Positions 1 to 10,500 are shown, numbered from the stretch's first letter. The stretch: 38,315 nt of DNA from Methylocucumis oryzae (GCF_000963695.1 NZ_LAJX01000027.1:1-38315), one strand, 5' to 3'. A program made the numbers and translations. Notes: a model not told the origin generated them from the letters alone.

Positions 1-800
1 CAGAATTATCGCGGCGACTGATAAATCAAAATACAAAAAAGGCGATATATTGTGGATTGACCCAGAATTTTTTGAATTACAACAAGGGACGGGCAAATCC
101 AAAATTGTGCTTTACGATAAAATTTATTATGCGGTGGGTTGTTATTCATCGCGCGGTTACCGCGAGTTTAAAACAACGGGTGACTATCAAAATGATGTCG
201 CTGCATTCATGTTTATCCCTATCGGAAAAAAATCAGAAAAACGTTGGTATTTCTGAACGAGAGGTCATTAATTACCCTCAAGAGCCAATCGTTGGTGAAA
301 CAATAGATTTAGCGACTTTTTATATTGGCAATGAAGTGTTTGCTTTTACGGCGCATGATGTCTTAGAAGCTGTCGATGTTTCGTTATTAAATTACTTACC
401 CGGTGTAAAATCTTATATTTTAGGCAGTGTTATTTATTCCGATAACAGCCCTAATGGGCATGGCGAGCATGTGCCCATTATCGTTATCGATGGCAAAATC
501 TTAACTCAAACTAAGCCGGTTCAAAATAATAGGGAAAAGTTAACAGGCGAAATTATTGTGGTGCGCACCAAAAAAGGCTTGATAGGCTTACTCGTTGATG
601 CGCTAGATGCTATTCCCACTTTTGAAAAAGGGCAAATGCGCAAATTAAGTGAGCTATTGCGTAGCGACGGAGGTTACATCAAAGCGTTGGTTAATATTCA
701 AGACAGTAGCGTACCCGGTAAAATGCTGGTTGTGCTTGATCAAGACTTAATCCTATCAGCTGTCCGAAAAGAACAGCCGGTAATGGATTTAGAGTACTAA
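1..800 (+). CDS. Chemotaxis protein with Cache-like region and C-terminal CheW domain (5' partial, frameshifted)
   Basis: The reading frame is already open at the first bases, so the N-terminus lies outside the window. The first ~80 visible residues (WIDPEFFELQQGTGK, then YYAVGCYSSRGYREF) look like the end of a Cache-type sensory domain. The rest, from about base 290, is a CheW-like domain (IDLATFYIGNEVFAF, then IVVRTKKGLIGLLVDALDAI), the adaptor fold that couples receptors to the CheA kinase. The two parts lie in different frames; removing one A from the run at 236-241 joins them, giving a soluble protein with no membrane segment in the visible part. Role inferred: a cytoplasmic sensor/adaptor of a chemosensory array. 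Homology of the N-terminal part is by recollection of similar Cache-CheW proteins; the CheW assignment is firmer. Confidence 0.75.
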   Translation, partial: ELSRRLINQNTKKAIYCGLTQNFLNYNKGRANPKLCFTIKFIMRWVVIHRAVTASLKQRVTIKMMSLHSCLSLSEKNQKNVGISEREVINYPQEPIVGETIDLATFYIGNEVFAFTAHDVLEAVDVSLLNYLPGVKSYILGSVIYSDNSPNGHGEHVPIIVIDGKILTQTKPVQNNREKLTGEIIVVRTKKGLIGLLVDALDAIPTFEKGQMRKLSELLRSDGGYIKALVNIQDSSVPGKMLVVLDQDLILSAVRKEQPVMDLEY

Positions 801-861
801 AGAGAAATGTTCATTTATCATTTTTCGTCAGCGCCAAATGGCTAAATATCCTCGCTGAACA

Positions 862-1074
862 CTATGGCATAGCCACCGCTAACGTGATGTCCGGATATAG
901 ACCAAGACCAAGCGTGTTTCTTTTACCGTTAAACCGATAATCAAACATCCATCGCTTAACACCGTCGGTTTTAACGAGCAACGACAAACCGCCGCCATCA
1001 CTGATTTTATAATCTTTTTCCTGCGATTTGGCAGCCCTGTACGCCGTATCTTTATTGAGTTTGGTAGCCCTAAT
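862..1074 (-). pseudogene. Remnant of a P4-type tyrosine integrase (arm-type DNA-binding domain only)
   Basis: The minus strand encodes about 70 residues that match the N-terminal arm-DNA-binding domain (DUF4102) of P4-like phage and island integrases: KLNKDTAYRAAKSQEKDYKI, then SDGGGLSLLVKTDGVKRWMF, then DYRFNGKRNTLGLGLYPDIT. The frame meets a stop at 862-864, no ATG is seen at the expected start (ATT at 1072-1074), and the catalytic tyrosine-recombinase domain is absent. It sits about 170 bp beyond the 3' end of the tRNA-Leu gene and reads in the same direction, the usual position of an island integrase next to its tRNA attachment site. I infer a decayed genomic-island insertion. Confidence 0.8.
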
Positions 1075-1177
1075 GGAGTACTCCCAATTGATTTTTGGAA
1101 TACTGGATAGTCAATTTAAGTCCAGCACTCCTCTTAATACTCCTCTTTTTTCGTATTTAGCTGGATTTCATTGGACA

Positions 1178-1213
1178 ATAAAAAACCCGCTAAGCCAGAT
1201 AACTTGCGGGTTT
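1178..1213 (-). terminator. Rho-independent terminator of the secG/tRNA-Leu transcript
   Basis: An inverted repeat with arms AAACCCGC (minus strand 1213-1206) and GCGGGTTT (1190-1183) separated by 15 bases is followed on the minus strand by a run of T. It lies 34 bases beyond the tRNA 3' end, as expected for the end of the secG-tRNA transcript. Confidence 0.8.
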
Positions 1214-1246
1214 GTGTATTTCGTTGAACTTCTTAAAATGCTTATT

Positions 1247-1331
1247 TGGTACCGATGGCCGGACTCGAACCGGCATGACTTTCGTCACCACCCCCTCAAG
1301 ATGGCGTGTCTACCAATTTCACCACATCGGC
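1247..1331 (-). tRNA. leuU: tRNA-Leu(GAG)
   Basis: The minus strand folds as an 85-nt type II tRNA: acceptor GCCGATG pairs with CATCGGT, the D-arm has AAATTGGTAGACAC, the anticodon stem CCATC/GGTGG encloses TTGAGGG with anticodon GAG, a variable arm follows, then the T-arm GCCGGTTCGAGTCCGGC and an encoded CCA end. The 5' end is only 6 bases after the secG stop codon, so it is almost certainly cotranscribed with secG, as leuU is in Escherichia coli. Its 3' end probably served as the attachment site for the decayed integrase beside it. Confidence 0.96.
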
Positions 1332-1337
1332 ATATTG

Positions 1338-1829
1338 TTATTTCTGTTCAGGTTTTGCTTCTGAAGCTGGTTGTGCAACAGATTCTGAAGAAACAGCAGG
1401 TTGCTGTGCTGCCTCAGTTTTTTGTACTTCAGATGTTGCTGCAGGCGCGGTAGTTGCTGTCGGTGCGTTTGAGACTGGCGCTTCAGAAATTGGCTGAGCA
1501 GGCAATGTATTCGTTTCAGGTTGTTTATCAGGAACGGGGTTTGGAATTGTAATGCTTTGTTGCTCAGCTTCTTGGCTCATTAAATCATAATTGGTATTTT
1601 TCTTCCCATTTAAGACCGATAAACCTAAGCTAGTCATAAAAAATAAAGTGGCAAATATGGCTGTAGTTCTGGTTAAAAATGACCCTGCGCCTTGTGCGCC
1701 GAAAACAGAAGCAGAAGCACCAGCACCAAACGTTGCACCTGCGTCTGCACCCTTGCCATGCTGAATTAAGATGAGTCCTATAATACCTAAGCCTAGCAAA
1801 ACATGAATGACAATAATTATTTGGTACAT
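1338..1829 (-). CDS. secG: Preprotein translocase subunit SecG
   Basis: Inner-membrane SecG, the small subunit of the SecYEG translocon that assists SecA-driven export. The 163-residue protein starts MYQIIIVIHVLLGLGIIGLI, a first membrane helix, followed by the family signature QHGKGADAGATFGAGASASVFG, and a second membrane helix around residues 52-73 (TTAIFATLFFMTSLGLSVLNG). The C-terminal ~80 residues are a low-complexity tail rich in A, T, P, E and Q, longer than in Escherichia coli SecG (110 residues); such tails vary widely in the family. It is 13 bases after tpiA and just before tRNA-Leu, an operon arrangement common in gammaproteobacteria. Confidence 0.95.
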   Translation of the reverse strand: MYQIIIVIHVLLGLGIIGLILIQHGKGADAGATFGAGASASVFGAQGAGSFLTRTTAIFATLFFMTSLGLSVLNGKKNTNYDLMSQEAEQQSITIPNPVPDKQPETNTLPAQPISEAPVSNAPTATTAPAATSEVQKTEAAQQPAVSSESVAQPASEAKPEQK

Positions 1830-1842
1830 GTAGTTATTATTT

Positions 1843-2589
1843 TTATATTGAATTGTAGATTTTTAAAAATGAGTCGGCATCTAAAGAGGCTCCACCAATG
1901 AGACCACCATCGATGTCAGGCATAGCAAACAAGCCTTTGGCATTGTCTGGTTTAGCACTTCCGCCGTATAAAATTTGGATTTTTTCAGCAATACTTGCGT
2001 CTTTTGCTGCTATATACTGGCGAATGTGTTGATGAACCTCTTGCGCTTGTTGGTCAGTAGCGGTTTTACCCGTGCCTATTGCCCACACCGGCTCATAAGC
2101 AATAACCGCCGCACTTAAAGCATTGATGCCTGCTAGATTGATAACGGCATCTAATTGTTGCTCGACAACAGCAAAGGTTTGGTCTGCTTCGCGTTGCTCT
2201 AAGGTCTCGCCAATGCACAAAATAGGGATAAGCTGTTGTGTTTGGGCTTGGCAAAAACGCTCAGCAACGGATTGATCAGTATCACCATAATACGTGCGGC
2301 GTTCAGAGTGCCCGACTAATACATATTGGCAACCGAATTCTTTCAACATGCTGGCAGAAACTTCGCTGTATAAGCACCTGATGCTTTATCAGCAACATTT
2401 TTGTGCACCTAAGCCTAACTTAGTACCTTGAGTAAGCTCGCTTAAGCTTGGTAAATAGACAAAAGGAGCGCAAATGGCAATAGCTGCGCTATTATCACCT
2501 AAACCAGCGATGATGCTTTGCGCAAGCGCTGTCGCACTCGCGCGTGTGCCGTTCATTTTCCAATTTCCAACAACGAGAGGTTGACGCAT
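1843..2589 (-). CDS. tpiA: Triosephosphate isomerase (two frameshifts)
   Basis: Interconverts dihydroxyacetone phosphate and glyceraldehyde 3-phosphate in glycolysis and gluconeogenesis. Catalytic residues are all present: lysine in VVGNWKMN near the start, histidine in LVGHSERR, and glutamate in AYEPVWAIGTGKTA; the phosphate-binding GGSAKPDN and GLIGGASL motifs follow. The start at 2589 (MRQPLVVGNWKMN) has the ribosome-binding site AGGAG six bases upstream. Two indels break the frame: an extra T in the plus-strand run 2398-2402 and a missing C after about 2366. Correcting both restores the family stretch QNVADKASGAYTGEVSASML and a 248-residue protein, the normal length. The gene lies between glmM and secG, an arrangement seen in several gammaproteobacteria. 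Confidence 0.95.
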
Positions 2590-2643
2590 TATGACTCCTA
2601 GATGCAATAAAACTAGCTATGATATAAGGTTGGGTTTATGTGT

Positions 2644-3987
2644 TCAAGCACTTATTGCTTTTTTTACTTCATTAGCTAATTCATCAGCGCAATATTGCAC
2701 AGTCTCTTTATGCTCACCTTCAACCATAACGCGAATTAATGGCTCTGTACCTGAAGCCCTAAGCAAAACACGCCCCTGCTCACCTAGCTTAGATTCTGTA
2801 GATTTTATTGCTGCTTGCACTAATTCGTTATGCTCTAAATTTATTTTTTTTGCAGTTTTTAAATTTATGAGTACTTGCGGATATTTTTGCATACCCTTTT
2901 TTAATTCATGCAAGGTTTTTCCGCTCGTCTGAATTTCAGCAAGTACTTGCAGTGCCGCTATAATTCCATCGCCTGTTGTAGTCTTGTCTAAGCAGATAAT
3001 GTGACCGGAGTTCTCGCCCCCTAAGACACTTTGATGTTTATTAATCATCTCCATGACATAGCGGTCACCCACCTTGGCTCTGATTAATTGTATACCTAAC
3101 TGATTTAAGCTGTGCTCCATCCCTAAATTAGTCATCAGTGTACCAATAACCGGCCCTGTCATTTGCCCTGCAGCAAGCTTGGCCTTTGCAATGATATAAA
3201 TTAACTCATCACCGTCGACAACTTCACCTTTGTGATCGACCATGATGACTCTATCGCCATCACCGTCTAAAGCGATACCTAAATCAGCTTGTTGTGCTAA
3301 TACCGTTTGAACTAGCAAATCTGGTTTAGTTGCACCACAGCCGTCGTTAATATTAAGACCATTTGGTGTAGTGCCTATTGCAATAACATTGGCGCCGACT
3401 TCAGCAAATACATGTGGTGCAATGTGGTAAGTTGCGCCATGAGCGCAGTCCACCACTATTTTTAGCTTATTGAAATCAAGATTAGGCGAAATACTCGCTT
3501 TACAGAATTCTATGTAGCGCCCAGGTGCATCGACAATGCGCTTGGCTTTACCTAATTTTGATGATTCTGCCGTTGTCATCGGTAAATCTAGGTAGTATTC
3601 GATTTTTTCTTCGGTTTCATCAGGAAGTTTAGCGCCTTGACTGGAGAAAAATTTAATACCGTTATCGTAATAGGGGTTATGAGAAGCACTGATAACAATA
3701 CCGGCTTGCGCTCTTAAGGTTCTTGTTAAATAGGCAATCCCCGGCGTTGGCATAGGTCCTAACATACGCGCATTCATACCAGCAGCCGTTAAGCCCGCTT
3801 CTAATGCGGATTCAAACATATAACCTGATATTCGGGTATCTTTGCCGACTAAGATAAAATCGTGACCTTCGTTAGCAAAAACTTGACCTGCAGCCCATCC
3901 AAGTTTTAATAAGAAATCTGCGGTAATCGGATGCTCACCGACCTTCCCGCGTATACCATCGGTGCCAAAATATTTTTTTGAAGACAT
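2644..3987 (-). CDS. glmM: Phosphoglucosamine mutase GlmM
   Basis: Converts glucosamine 6-phosphate to glucosamine 1-phosphate for UDP-GlcNAc, peptidoglycan and lipopolysaccharide synthesis. The 447-residue protein is full length and uninterrupted. It begins with [11 protein letters not shown], has the active-site phosphoserine in ISASHNP (Ser102), the metal-binding loop DGDGDR, the sugar-binding GGENSGH, and the phosphate-binding C-terminal loop [15 protein letters not shown]. Upstream lies ftsH, separated by a terminator-like hairpin, so glmM may have its own promoter. In many relatives folP sits between ftsH and glmM; here it is missing. Confidence 0.97.
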   Translation of the reverse strand: MSSKKYFGTDGIRGKVGEHPITADFLLKLGWAAGQVFANEGHDFILVGKDTRISGYMFESALEAGLTAAGMNARMLGPMPTPGIAYLTRTLRAQAGIVISASHNPYYDNGIKFFSSQGAKLPDETEEKIEYYLDLPMTTAESSKLGKAKRIVDAPGRYIEFCKASISPNLDFNKLKIVVDCAHGATYHIAPHVFAEVGANVIAIGTTPNGLNINDGCGATKPDLLVQTVLAQQADLGIALDGDGDRVIMVDHKGEVVDGDELIYIIAKAKLAAGQMTGPVIGTLMTNLGMEHSLNQLGIQLIRAKVGDRYVMEMINKHQSVLGGENSGHIICLDKTTTGDGIIAALQVLAEIQTSGKTLHELKKGMQKYPQVLINLKTAKKINLEHNELVQAAIKSTESKLGEQGRVLLRASGTEPLIRVMVEGEHKETVQYCADELANEVKKAISA

Positions 3988-4020
3988 GAAGCGTTTAAAG
4001 GGTACGAGACTAAAAACTAT

Positions 4021-4045
4021 AAAAGAGAGGTTATAGCCTCTCTTT
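4021..4045 (-). terminator. Terminator between ftsH and glmM
   Basis: A perfect inverted repeat, AAAGAGAGG and CCTCTCTTT around a six-base loop, lies 14 bases after the ftsH stop. On the minus strand it is followed by TTTATAG and more T residues, so it probably ends the ftsH transcript before glmM. Confidence 0.7.
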
Positions 4046-4058
4046 ATATACCGATGCT

Positions 4059-5988
4059 TTAATTTTGCTGAGCAGTGCTACTAAACGAAGGCTCGGCATT
4101 TTTATCATCTTTGCTTTTTAATTCCTCGTAAGACGTATCACCTTTAGGAGGCGTGTCATCCCAGTTTTGCGGAGGCCTAACAGGACGACGTGCCATTAAA
4201 TCCTCAATTTGGTCTTTATCAATAGTTTCATACTTCATTAACGCATCAGCCATCGCATGTAAGATGTCAATATTTTCTTTGATAATGCGCTCAGCACGTT
4301 CGTAGTTTCTATCGATAAACGAACGGATTTCTTCATCAATAGTATGCGATGTTTCTTCTGCAACCGACTTGTGTTGAGTAACAGAACGACCTAAGAAGAT
4401 TTCACCTTCTTCATCGCTATACGATAATGGGCCTAAACGTTGAGATAATCCCCATTTAGTCACCATATTACGCGCTAATTCGGTAGCTCGCTCTATATCG
4501 TTAGAAGCGCCTGTGCTAACTTGCTCCCAACCAAAGACCAATTCTTCTGCGATTCTACCGCCATAAAGACTAGAAATCATACTGTCTAGCTTTTGTTTAC
4601 TCGCACTATATTGGTCTTTTTCAGGTAAAAACATGGTAATACCTAATGCGCGACCACGCGGCATGATACTGACTTTATAAACTGGGTCGTGTTCTGGCGT
4701 TAAGCGACCAACAATTGCATGACCCGCTTCATGATAAGCCGTCATGCGTTTTTCTTTTTCACCCATGACCATGGTATGTCTTTCGGCACCCATGATGAGC
4801 TTGTCTTTGGCTTTTTCTAAATCATACATGCTCACTAAGCGCTTATTCATACGCGCAGCAAATAAAGCCGCTTCGTTAATTAAGTTAGCAAGATCAGCAC
4901 CGGAAAAGCCTGGTGTACCTTGTGCTATGTATTTAATTTCCACATCGTCGGAAACAGGTACTTTTTTCAAATGAACTTTTAATATTTGTTCACGCCCCCT
5001 AACGTCAGGCAAACCGACAGTCACCTGACGATCAAAAACGACCTGGACGTAACAAAGCTTTATCTAATACATCCGGTCGATTCGTCGCGGCGATTACGAT
5101 AATACCTTCATTACCCTCAAAACCGTCCATTTCAACGAGTAATTGGTTTAATGTTTGTTCGCGCTCGTCGTTGCCGCCCCCTAAACCTGCGCCACGTTGA
5201 CGACCCACAGCGTCGATTTCGTCGATAAATATGATGCAAGGCGCATGTTTTTTGGCTTGATCAAACATATCACGTACACGTGATGCACCGACACCAACAA
5301 ACATTTCAACAAAATCAGAACCAGAAATCGTGAAAAATGGCACTTTGGCTTCGCCCGCAATAGCGCGAGCTAATAAAGTTTTACCTGTGCCAGGAGGACC
5401 AATCATTAACGCGCCGCGTGGAATTTTGCCACCTAAACGCTGATATTTGGCTGGATCTTTTAAGAAATCAACCATTTCAGCGACTTCTTCTTTAGCCTCA
5501 TCGCAACCTGCAACATCAGCAAACGTCACCTTGATTTGGTCTTCTTCTAGCATTCTTGCTTTACTTTTACCAAAGCTCATAGCGCCTCGACCACCAGCGC
5601 CACCACCTTGCATTTGTCGCATAAAGAATACCCATACCGCAACCAATAACAACATGGGACCAAACGACACCAGAAGCTGCATCAGCATAGAGGGTTGTTC
5701 GGGCGGTACGGCTTTGATTTCAACGCCATTCGCTAACAAGTCATCGACTAAATGCGGGTCAGATGGCGCATAGGTTTTAAACACCTGGCCACTTTGCATC
5801 TTGCCTTTGACGATGTGCTCGTCGATAACAACTTGCTGGACTTGTCCTGTTTTTACCGCTTCGATAAATTGCGAATAAGATAATGACGAGTCTGCTCGGT
5901 CGCTTTGTGGCCCAAAGTTGTTAAACAAGGACATTAATACGACTGCGATGACAATCCACAAGACTATATTTTTTATCATGTCGTTCAA
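4059..5988 (-). CDS. ftsH: ATP-dependent zinc metalloprotease FtsH (one frameshift)
   Basis: Membrane-bound AAA+ protease that degrades misfolded membrane proteins and regulators such as LpxC. Order of features: first membrane helix ([15 protein letters not shown]), periplasmic domain, second helix ([18 protein letters not shown]), Walker A GPPGTGKT, Walker [12 protein letters not shown], the second region of homology, and zinc-binding HEAGH. An extra base in the A run 5034-5038 (plus strand) interrupts the stretch [20 protein letters not shown]; correcting it gives about 642 residues, the usual length. I prefer the TTG start at 5988, which has AGGG eight bases upstream and gives MNDMIKN; an ATG at 5979 is the alternative. 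Directly downstream of rlmE, the classic ftsJ-ftsH order. Confidence 0.96.
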
Positions 5989-6112
5989 ATTACACACCCT
6001 AAAGCTTATACAGCTACTTAAACTACTAGATTGTATCAGGTTTTTGTTGCCTGAACGTTTGTATATTGAGATAACTCAATGTGTTTTGTTTTTTATATAA
6101 GGACTTAATAAG

Positions 6113-6730
6113 TTATTTAAAGCCCTTAGCTAAAATATATACTTCGTTACTACGGGGCCTAGAAGCTTTCGGCTTTTTGATAACAACCTTATTAAACCTA
6201 CATTGTATATCTCTATGTAAATTTTCAAAGCCTGAGCCTTGAAAAGCTTTAATTAAGAAACTGCCATTTTTGACTAGCACCTCTTCTGCCATCGCTAAGG
6301 CCAATTCGGCTAAATAGACTGATCGCGCTTGATCGGTATCTTTATTACCGCTCATATTCGGCGCCATATCAGACATAATTAAGTTTATTGCTGAATTGTC
6401 AAGTATTGCATATAAATTCTGTAAGACCTCTTCTTCAGTGAAGTCCCCTTGAATAATATCTACCCCGGCAATTGCTTCCATTGGCAAAATATCTAGGGCT
6501 ATAAGTTTACTGTTTTTATCCAATAATTGCCTAGCATATTGTGACCAACCACCCGGAGCAGCACCTAAATCGACGATGTTCATATTAGGCTTTATTAGTT
6601 GCTCTTTGTCTTGAATTTCTTTTAGTTTATAGACAGCACGCGAACGATAGCCCTGTGCCTGGGCCATTTTGACATATTCATCGTCGAAATGCTCTTTTAG
6701 CCAAAGATGGCTGCTTTTACTTCTTGCCAT
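6113..6730 (-). CDS. rlmE: 23S rRNA (uridine-2'-O)-methyltransferase RlmE (FtsJ/RrmJ)
   Basis: Methylates the 2'-O of U2552 in the A-loop of 23S rRNA, a late step of 50S assembly. The 205-residue protein has the SAM-binding motif VDLGAAPGGWSQ, the second acidic motif ALDILPM, IIQGDF, and the MSDMAPNMSGNKDTD motif; the K-D-K-E catalytic set can be placed at the lysine of YRSRAVYKLKEI, the aspartate of SDMAPN, the lysine of LIKAFQG and the glutamate of RSNEVYILAKGFK. Length matches Escherichia coli RlmE (209). It is divergent from yhbY with 39 bases between starts, the conserved arrangement. Confidence 0.96.
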   Translation of the reverse strand: MARSKSSHLWLKEHFDDEYVKMAQAQGYRSRAVYKLKEIQDKEQLIKPNMNIVDLGAAPGGWSQYARQLLDKNSKLIALDILPMEAIAGVDIIQGDFTEEEVLQNLYAILDNSAINLIMSDMAPNMSGNKDTDQARSVYLAELALAMAEEVLVKNGSFLIKAFQGSGFENLHRDIQCRFNKVVIKKPKASRPRSNEVYILAKGFK

Positions 6731-6769
6731 GCTGCGGTATAGTGCTCAGGTTTTTGTGATAGGAATTTT

Positions 6770-7036
6770 ATGGAAATAATAGACAAGAAAAAGCTAAAAG
6801 CCGATGCGCATGGGTTAAAACCGGTTGTGTTAATTGGTCATGCAGGTTTAACCGATGCCGTGCTAGCTGAAATCGAAGCTGCTTTAGCTTATCATGAATT
6901 GATTAAGGTTAAGATACGGGCAGAACGCGAGGAACGCAAGCAAATGACAGAAATGATGGTTCAGCGTACTGGCTCAGCGCTCATTCAAACTATAGGGCAA
7001 ATGACTGTTTTATACAAACGCAACCCTAATAAGTAA
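6770..7036 (+). CDS. yhbY: YhbY-family RNA-binding protein (CRM domain)
   Basis: Small 88-residue CRM-domain (CRS1-YhbY) protein that associates with pre-50S ribosomal particles. The sequence begins with KKLKADAHGLKPVVLIGHAG, followed by TDAVLAEIEAALAYHELIKV; the GxxG-like loop and basic VKIRAEREERKQM are typical. The ribosome-binding site AGGA lies five bases before the ATG. It diverges from rlmE, and a strong terminator follows the stop codon, so it appears monocistronic. Confidence 0.93.
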   Translation: MEIIDKKKLKADAHGLKPVVLIGHAGLTDAVLAEIEAALAYHELIKVKIRAEREERKQMTEMMVQRTGSALIQTIGQMTVLYKRNPNK

Positions 7037-7039
7037 CCT

Positions 7040-7076
7040 AACTTGCGCAAGACAAGCTGTTTTGCGCAAGTTTTTG
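7040..7076 (+). terminator. Rho-independent terminator after yhbY
   Basis: Perfect 11-bp inverted repeat AACTTGCGCAA (7040-7050) and TTGCGCAAGTT (7062-7072), ending in a run of five T (7071-7075). It fills the short space between the convergent yhbY and greA genes; the T tract is only on the plus strand, so it mainly serves yhbY. Confidence 0.9.
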
Positions 7077-7081
7077 TCTAA

Positions 7082-7559
7082 TTAAACGTATTCTATCGAA
7101 ATGATTTCGTATTCAGTATTGCCAGCCGGTGCCTTTACGGTAACCACATCGCCCGTCTCTTTTCCAATTAACGCACGCGCAATAGGTGAACCAACAGAAA
7201 TTCTACCTTCTTTTATGTTAGCTTCGTCTTCTCCAACAATTTGATATTGTACAGTTTTCTCAGTGTCTAAATCTTCAATAACTACTGTCGCACCAAATAC
7301 GACTTTACCATTGGCATCTAATTTTGTGACATCAATAATTTGAGCGTTTTGATAATTTCGCCTCGATTTCTGCAATACGACCTTCAGCAAAACTTTGTTG
7401 CTCACGCGCCGCATGATATTCAGCATTTTCTTTTAAATCACCGTGCTCGCGCGCAGATGCGATAGCCGCAATAATGCGGGGACGTACAACTGTCTTAAGT
7501 TCTTCTAACTCCGCTCTTAGCTTTTCTGCGCCTGTCACGGTTAAAGGTGTTTTACTCAT
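7082..7559 (-). CDS. greA: Transcription elongation factor GreA (one frameshift)
   Basis: Binds the RNA polymerase secondary channel and stimulates cleavage of backtracked transcripts. The N-terminal coiled coil is clear ([18 protein letters not shown], then [20 protein letters not shown] with the conserved acidic tip D and E residues), and the C-terminal FKBP-like domain ends [18 protein letters not shown]. An extra base in the plus-strand T run 7347-7350 splits the domains at [15 protein letters not shown]; removing it gives exactly 158 residues, as in Escherichia coli. The start at 7559 has AGGAG upstream. It follows carB by 32 bases and is probably the last gene of the carA..carB-greA transcription unit. 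Confidence 0.96.
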
Positions 7560-7591
7560 TGATTACCACTCCTCTTATTCTTTCTTCCTAA

Positions 7592-10500
7592 TTAATTCAA
7601 ACTGTTATGTAACTCTTGCAAACAATTGACATTGCCCGCCTCTAATTCGCCTAACGCATAACAAGCGGCTTTTGCACCTGCCATTGTTGTGTAATACGAC
7701 ACGCGATGCTGTAAAGCCTCTCTGCGCATAGTAAATGAATCTGAAATGGCTTTTTTACCTTCGGTGGTATTGATAATTAATTGAATTTGGCCGTTTTTTA
7801 TCATATCCACGGTATTAGGTCGACCTTCATAAACTTTATAAACTAATTCACAAGGTATACCGGCTTCTTTAAGAATTTTAGCGGTACCACCTGTGGCAAC
7901 TATTTGATAATTTTTAGCGATTAACATTCTAGCAATTTCAGGCGCTTTAGTTTTATCGGCATCACGAATGCTAAATAATACTTTTCCGCTATGGTCTAGT
8001 TTTACTCCGGCAGCACGTTGCGATTTAGCAAACGCTTCACCAAAGGTTTTGCCCACCCCCATAACTTCGCCTGTTGACTTCATTTCAGGCCCTAGTAATG
8101 GGTCGACACCTGGGAATTTAACAAAAGGAAACACCGCTTCTTTAACTGAAAAATAAGGTGGAATGCGCTCCTTAGTGACGCCTTGTTGTGTTAACGATTG
8201 ACCCACCATCACTAATGCGGCAATTTTAGCTAAAGGATACCCAGTTGCTTTAGACACGAATGGCGCTGTTCTTGACGCTCTAGGGTTAACCTCAAGCACA
8301 TAAATATCATCGCCTTGAACCGCAAATTGCGTATTCATTAAACCTTTAACACCTAATGCTTTGGCGAGTTTGACAACTTGCTCGCGTACCCTATCCTGAA
8401 TATGCTGAGATAACTCGTAAGGCGGTAATGAGCAAGCAGAATCACCCGAATGCACACCGGCTTGTTCAATATGCTCCATTAAGCCGCCGATTAACAACTG
8501 CTCACCATCGTAAATCGCGTCTACATCCATCTCAACAGCATCGTCTAAGAAACGGTCTAATAACACAGGTGAGTCATTAGACACACTAACCGCTTCTTTC
8601 ATATAACGCTGCAAACCCTCTTCACTAAAAACGATTTCCATTGCTCTACCGCCTAAGACATAAGAAGGCCTTACTACTAATGGATAGCCCAGTTCTTTAG
8701 CGGCCGATAAGGCTTGTTCAACCGAACGCGCCGTGCGGTTAGGTGGTTGTTTTAATTCTAAACGCTCAATAAGCTTTTGAAAACGCTCACGATCTTCAGC
8801 TAAATCAATAGAATCGGGCGATGTACCAATAATCGGCACGCCTGCCGCTTCTAAAGCACGCGCGAGTTTTAACGGCGTTTGGCCACCATATTGCACAATT
8901 ACGCCTTTAGGTTGTTCTAAGTGAACAATTTCTAAAACATCTTCTAAAGTCAGCGATTCAAAGTATAAGCGGTCAGACGTATCAAAATCCGTCGAAACAG
9001 TTTCTGGGTTGCAATTCACCATAATCGTTTCGTAGCCATTCTCGCGTAACGCAAGCGCAGCATGGACACAACAATAATCAAATTCTATACCTTGACCAAT
9101 CCGGTTAGGGCCACCACCTAAGATAATAATTTTTTCTCTAGTAGTAACATTCGCTTCGCACTCTTGGTCATACGTCGAATATAAATATGCCGTATCCGAA
9201 GAAAATTCTGCCGCACAAGAATCAATGCGCTTATAGACTGGGCGTATGCCGTTTTGATGCCGAATACTACGCACTTCATTTTCTGATGCGTTTAATAACT
9301 TAGCCAACCGAATATCGGAAAAACCTTTGCGTTTAAGCTTAAATAACTCATCTTTGCTTAACATCGATAAGGTTTTGGTCGATAACGCTTTTTCACTGCT
9401 AACCAAATCATCGATTTGCGCTAAAAACCAAGGATCAATTTTACAAATCTCATGCACTTCCGTTACGCTCATGCCCGCGCGAAACGCATCGGCAACATAA
9501 CGTAACCGGTCTGGCCCTGGATGACGGATTTCCCGCGTGATGATTTCTACCGCATCTTCGCTTTGCAAATCTATGATTTCATCTAAACCGCTAATGCCAA
9601 TTTCCAAACCACGTAACGCTTTTTGTAGCGACTCTTGGAAATTACGGCCTATCGCCATAATTTCACCCACCGACTTCATTTGTGTCGTTAAGCGATTATC
9701 GGCTTGCGGGAATTTTTCAAACGTAAACCTAGGCACTTTAGTAACGACATAGTCAATACTAGGCTCAAATGAGGCAGGGGTTAAACCACCGGTAATTTCG
9801 TTTTTCAACTCATCTAACGTAAAGCCAACGGCCAATTTAGCGGCTACTTTGGCAATAGGAAACCCGGTCGCTTTTGATGCTAATGCTGACGAGCGCGATA
9901 CGCGTGGATTCATTTCAATAACGATTAAACGGCCGTTTTCAGGGTTAATTGCGACTTGTACGTTAGAGCCACCCGTATCGACACCAATCTCACGTAACAC
10001 AGCTACTGCCACATTGCGTAAGATTTGATATTCCTTATCAGTTAAGGTTTGTGCCGGTGCTACGGTAATAGAATCACCGGTATGCACACCCATAGGGTCA
10101 AAATTTTTCTATCGAACAGACAATAATGCAGTTATCGTTTTTATCCCTAACCACTTCCATTTCGTATTCTTTCCAACCTAATACAGATTCTTCAATCAGT
10201 AACTCGTTGGTAGGCGACAACTCTAAACCGCGCTCGCAAATCTCAATAAACTCTTCCCGGTTATAGGCAATACCGCCGCCGCTGCCACCCATAGTAAACG
10301 ATGGTCTAATAACCGTTGGGTAACCGACTTCTTTTTGTGCCGCTAGCGCCTCTTCCATAGAATGCGCAATTTTAGATTTTGCCACTTCAAAACCTATGCG
10401 GCGCATCGCATCGTTAAATAATTGCCTATCTTCGGCTTTATTAATCGCTTCCTTAGTCGCACCTATCATTTCCACGCCGTATTTTGCTAATACGCCGTGC

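Noticed and set aside
1028-1497. Plus-strand open frames across the tRNA and secG region
   Set aside because: They are antisense to a tRNA and to a well-supported secG gene and show no family resemblance.
5031-5040. Programmed frameshift in ftsH
   Set aside because: The same kind of single-base change occurs in many unrelated genes of the window at simple A/T runs without stimulators such as a downstream pseudoknot, so a sequencing error is more likely.
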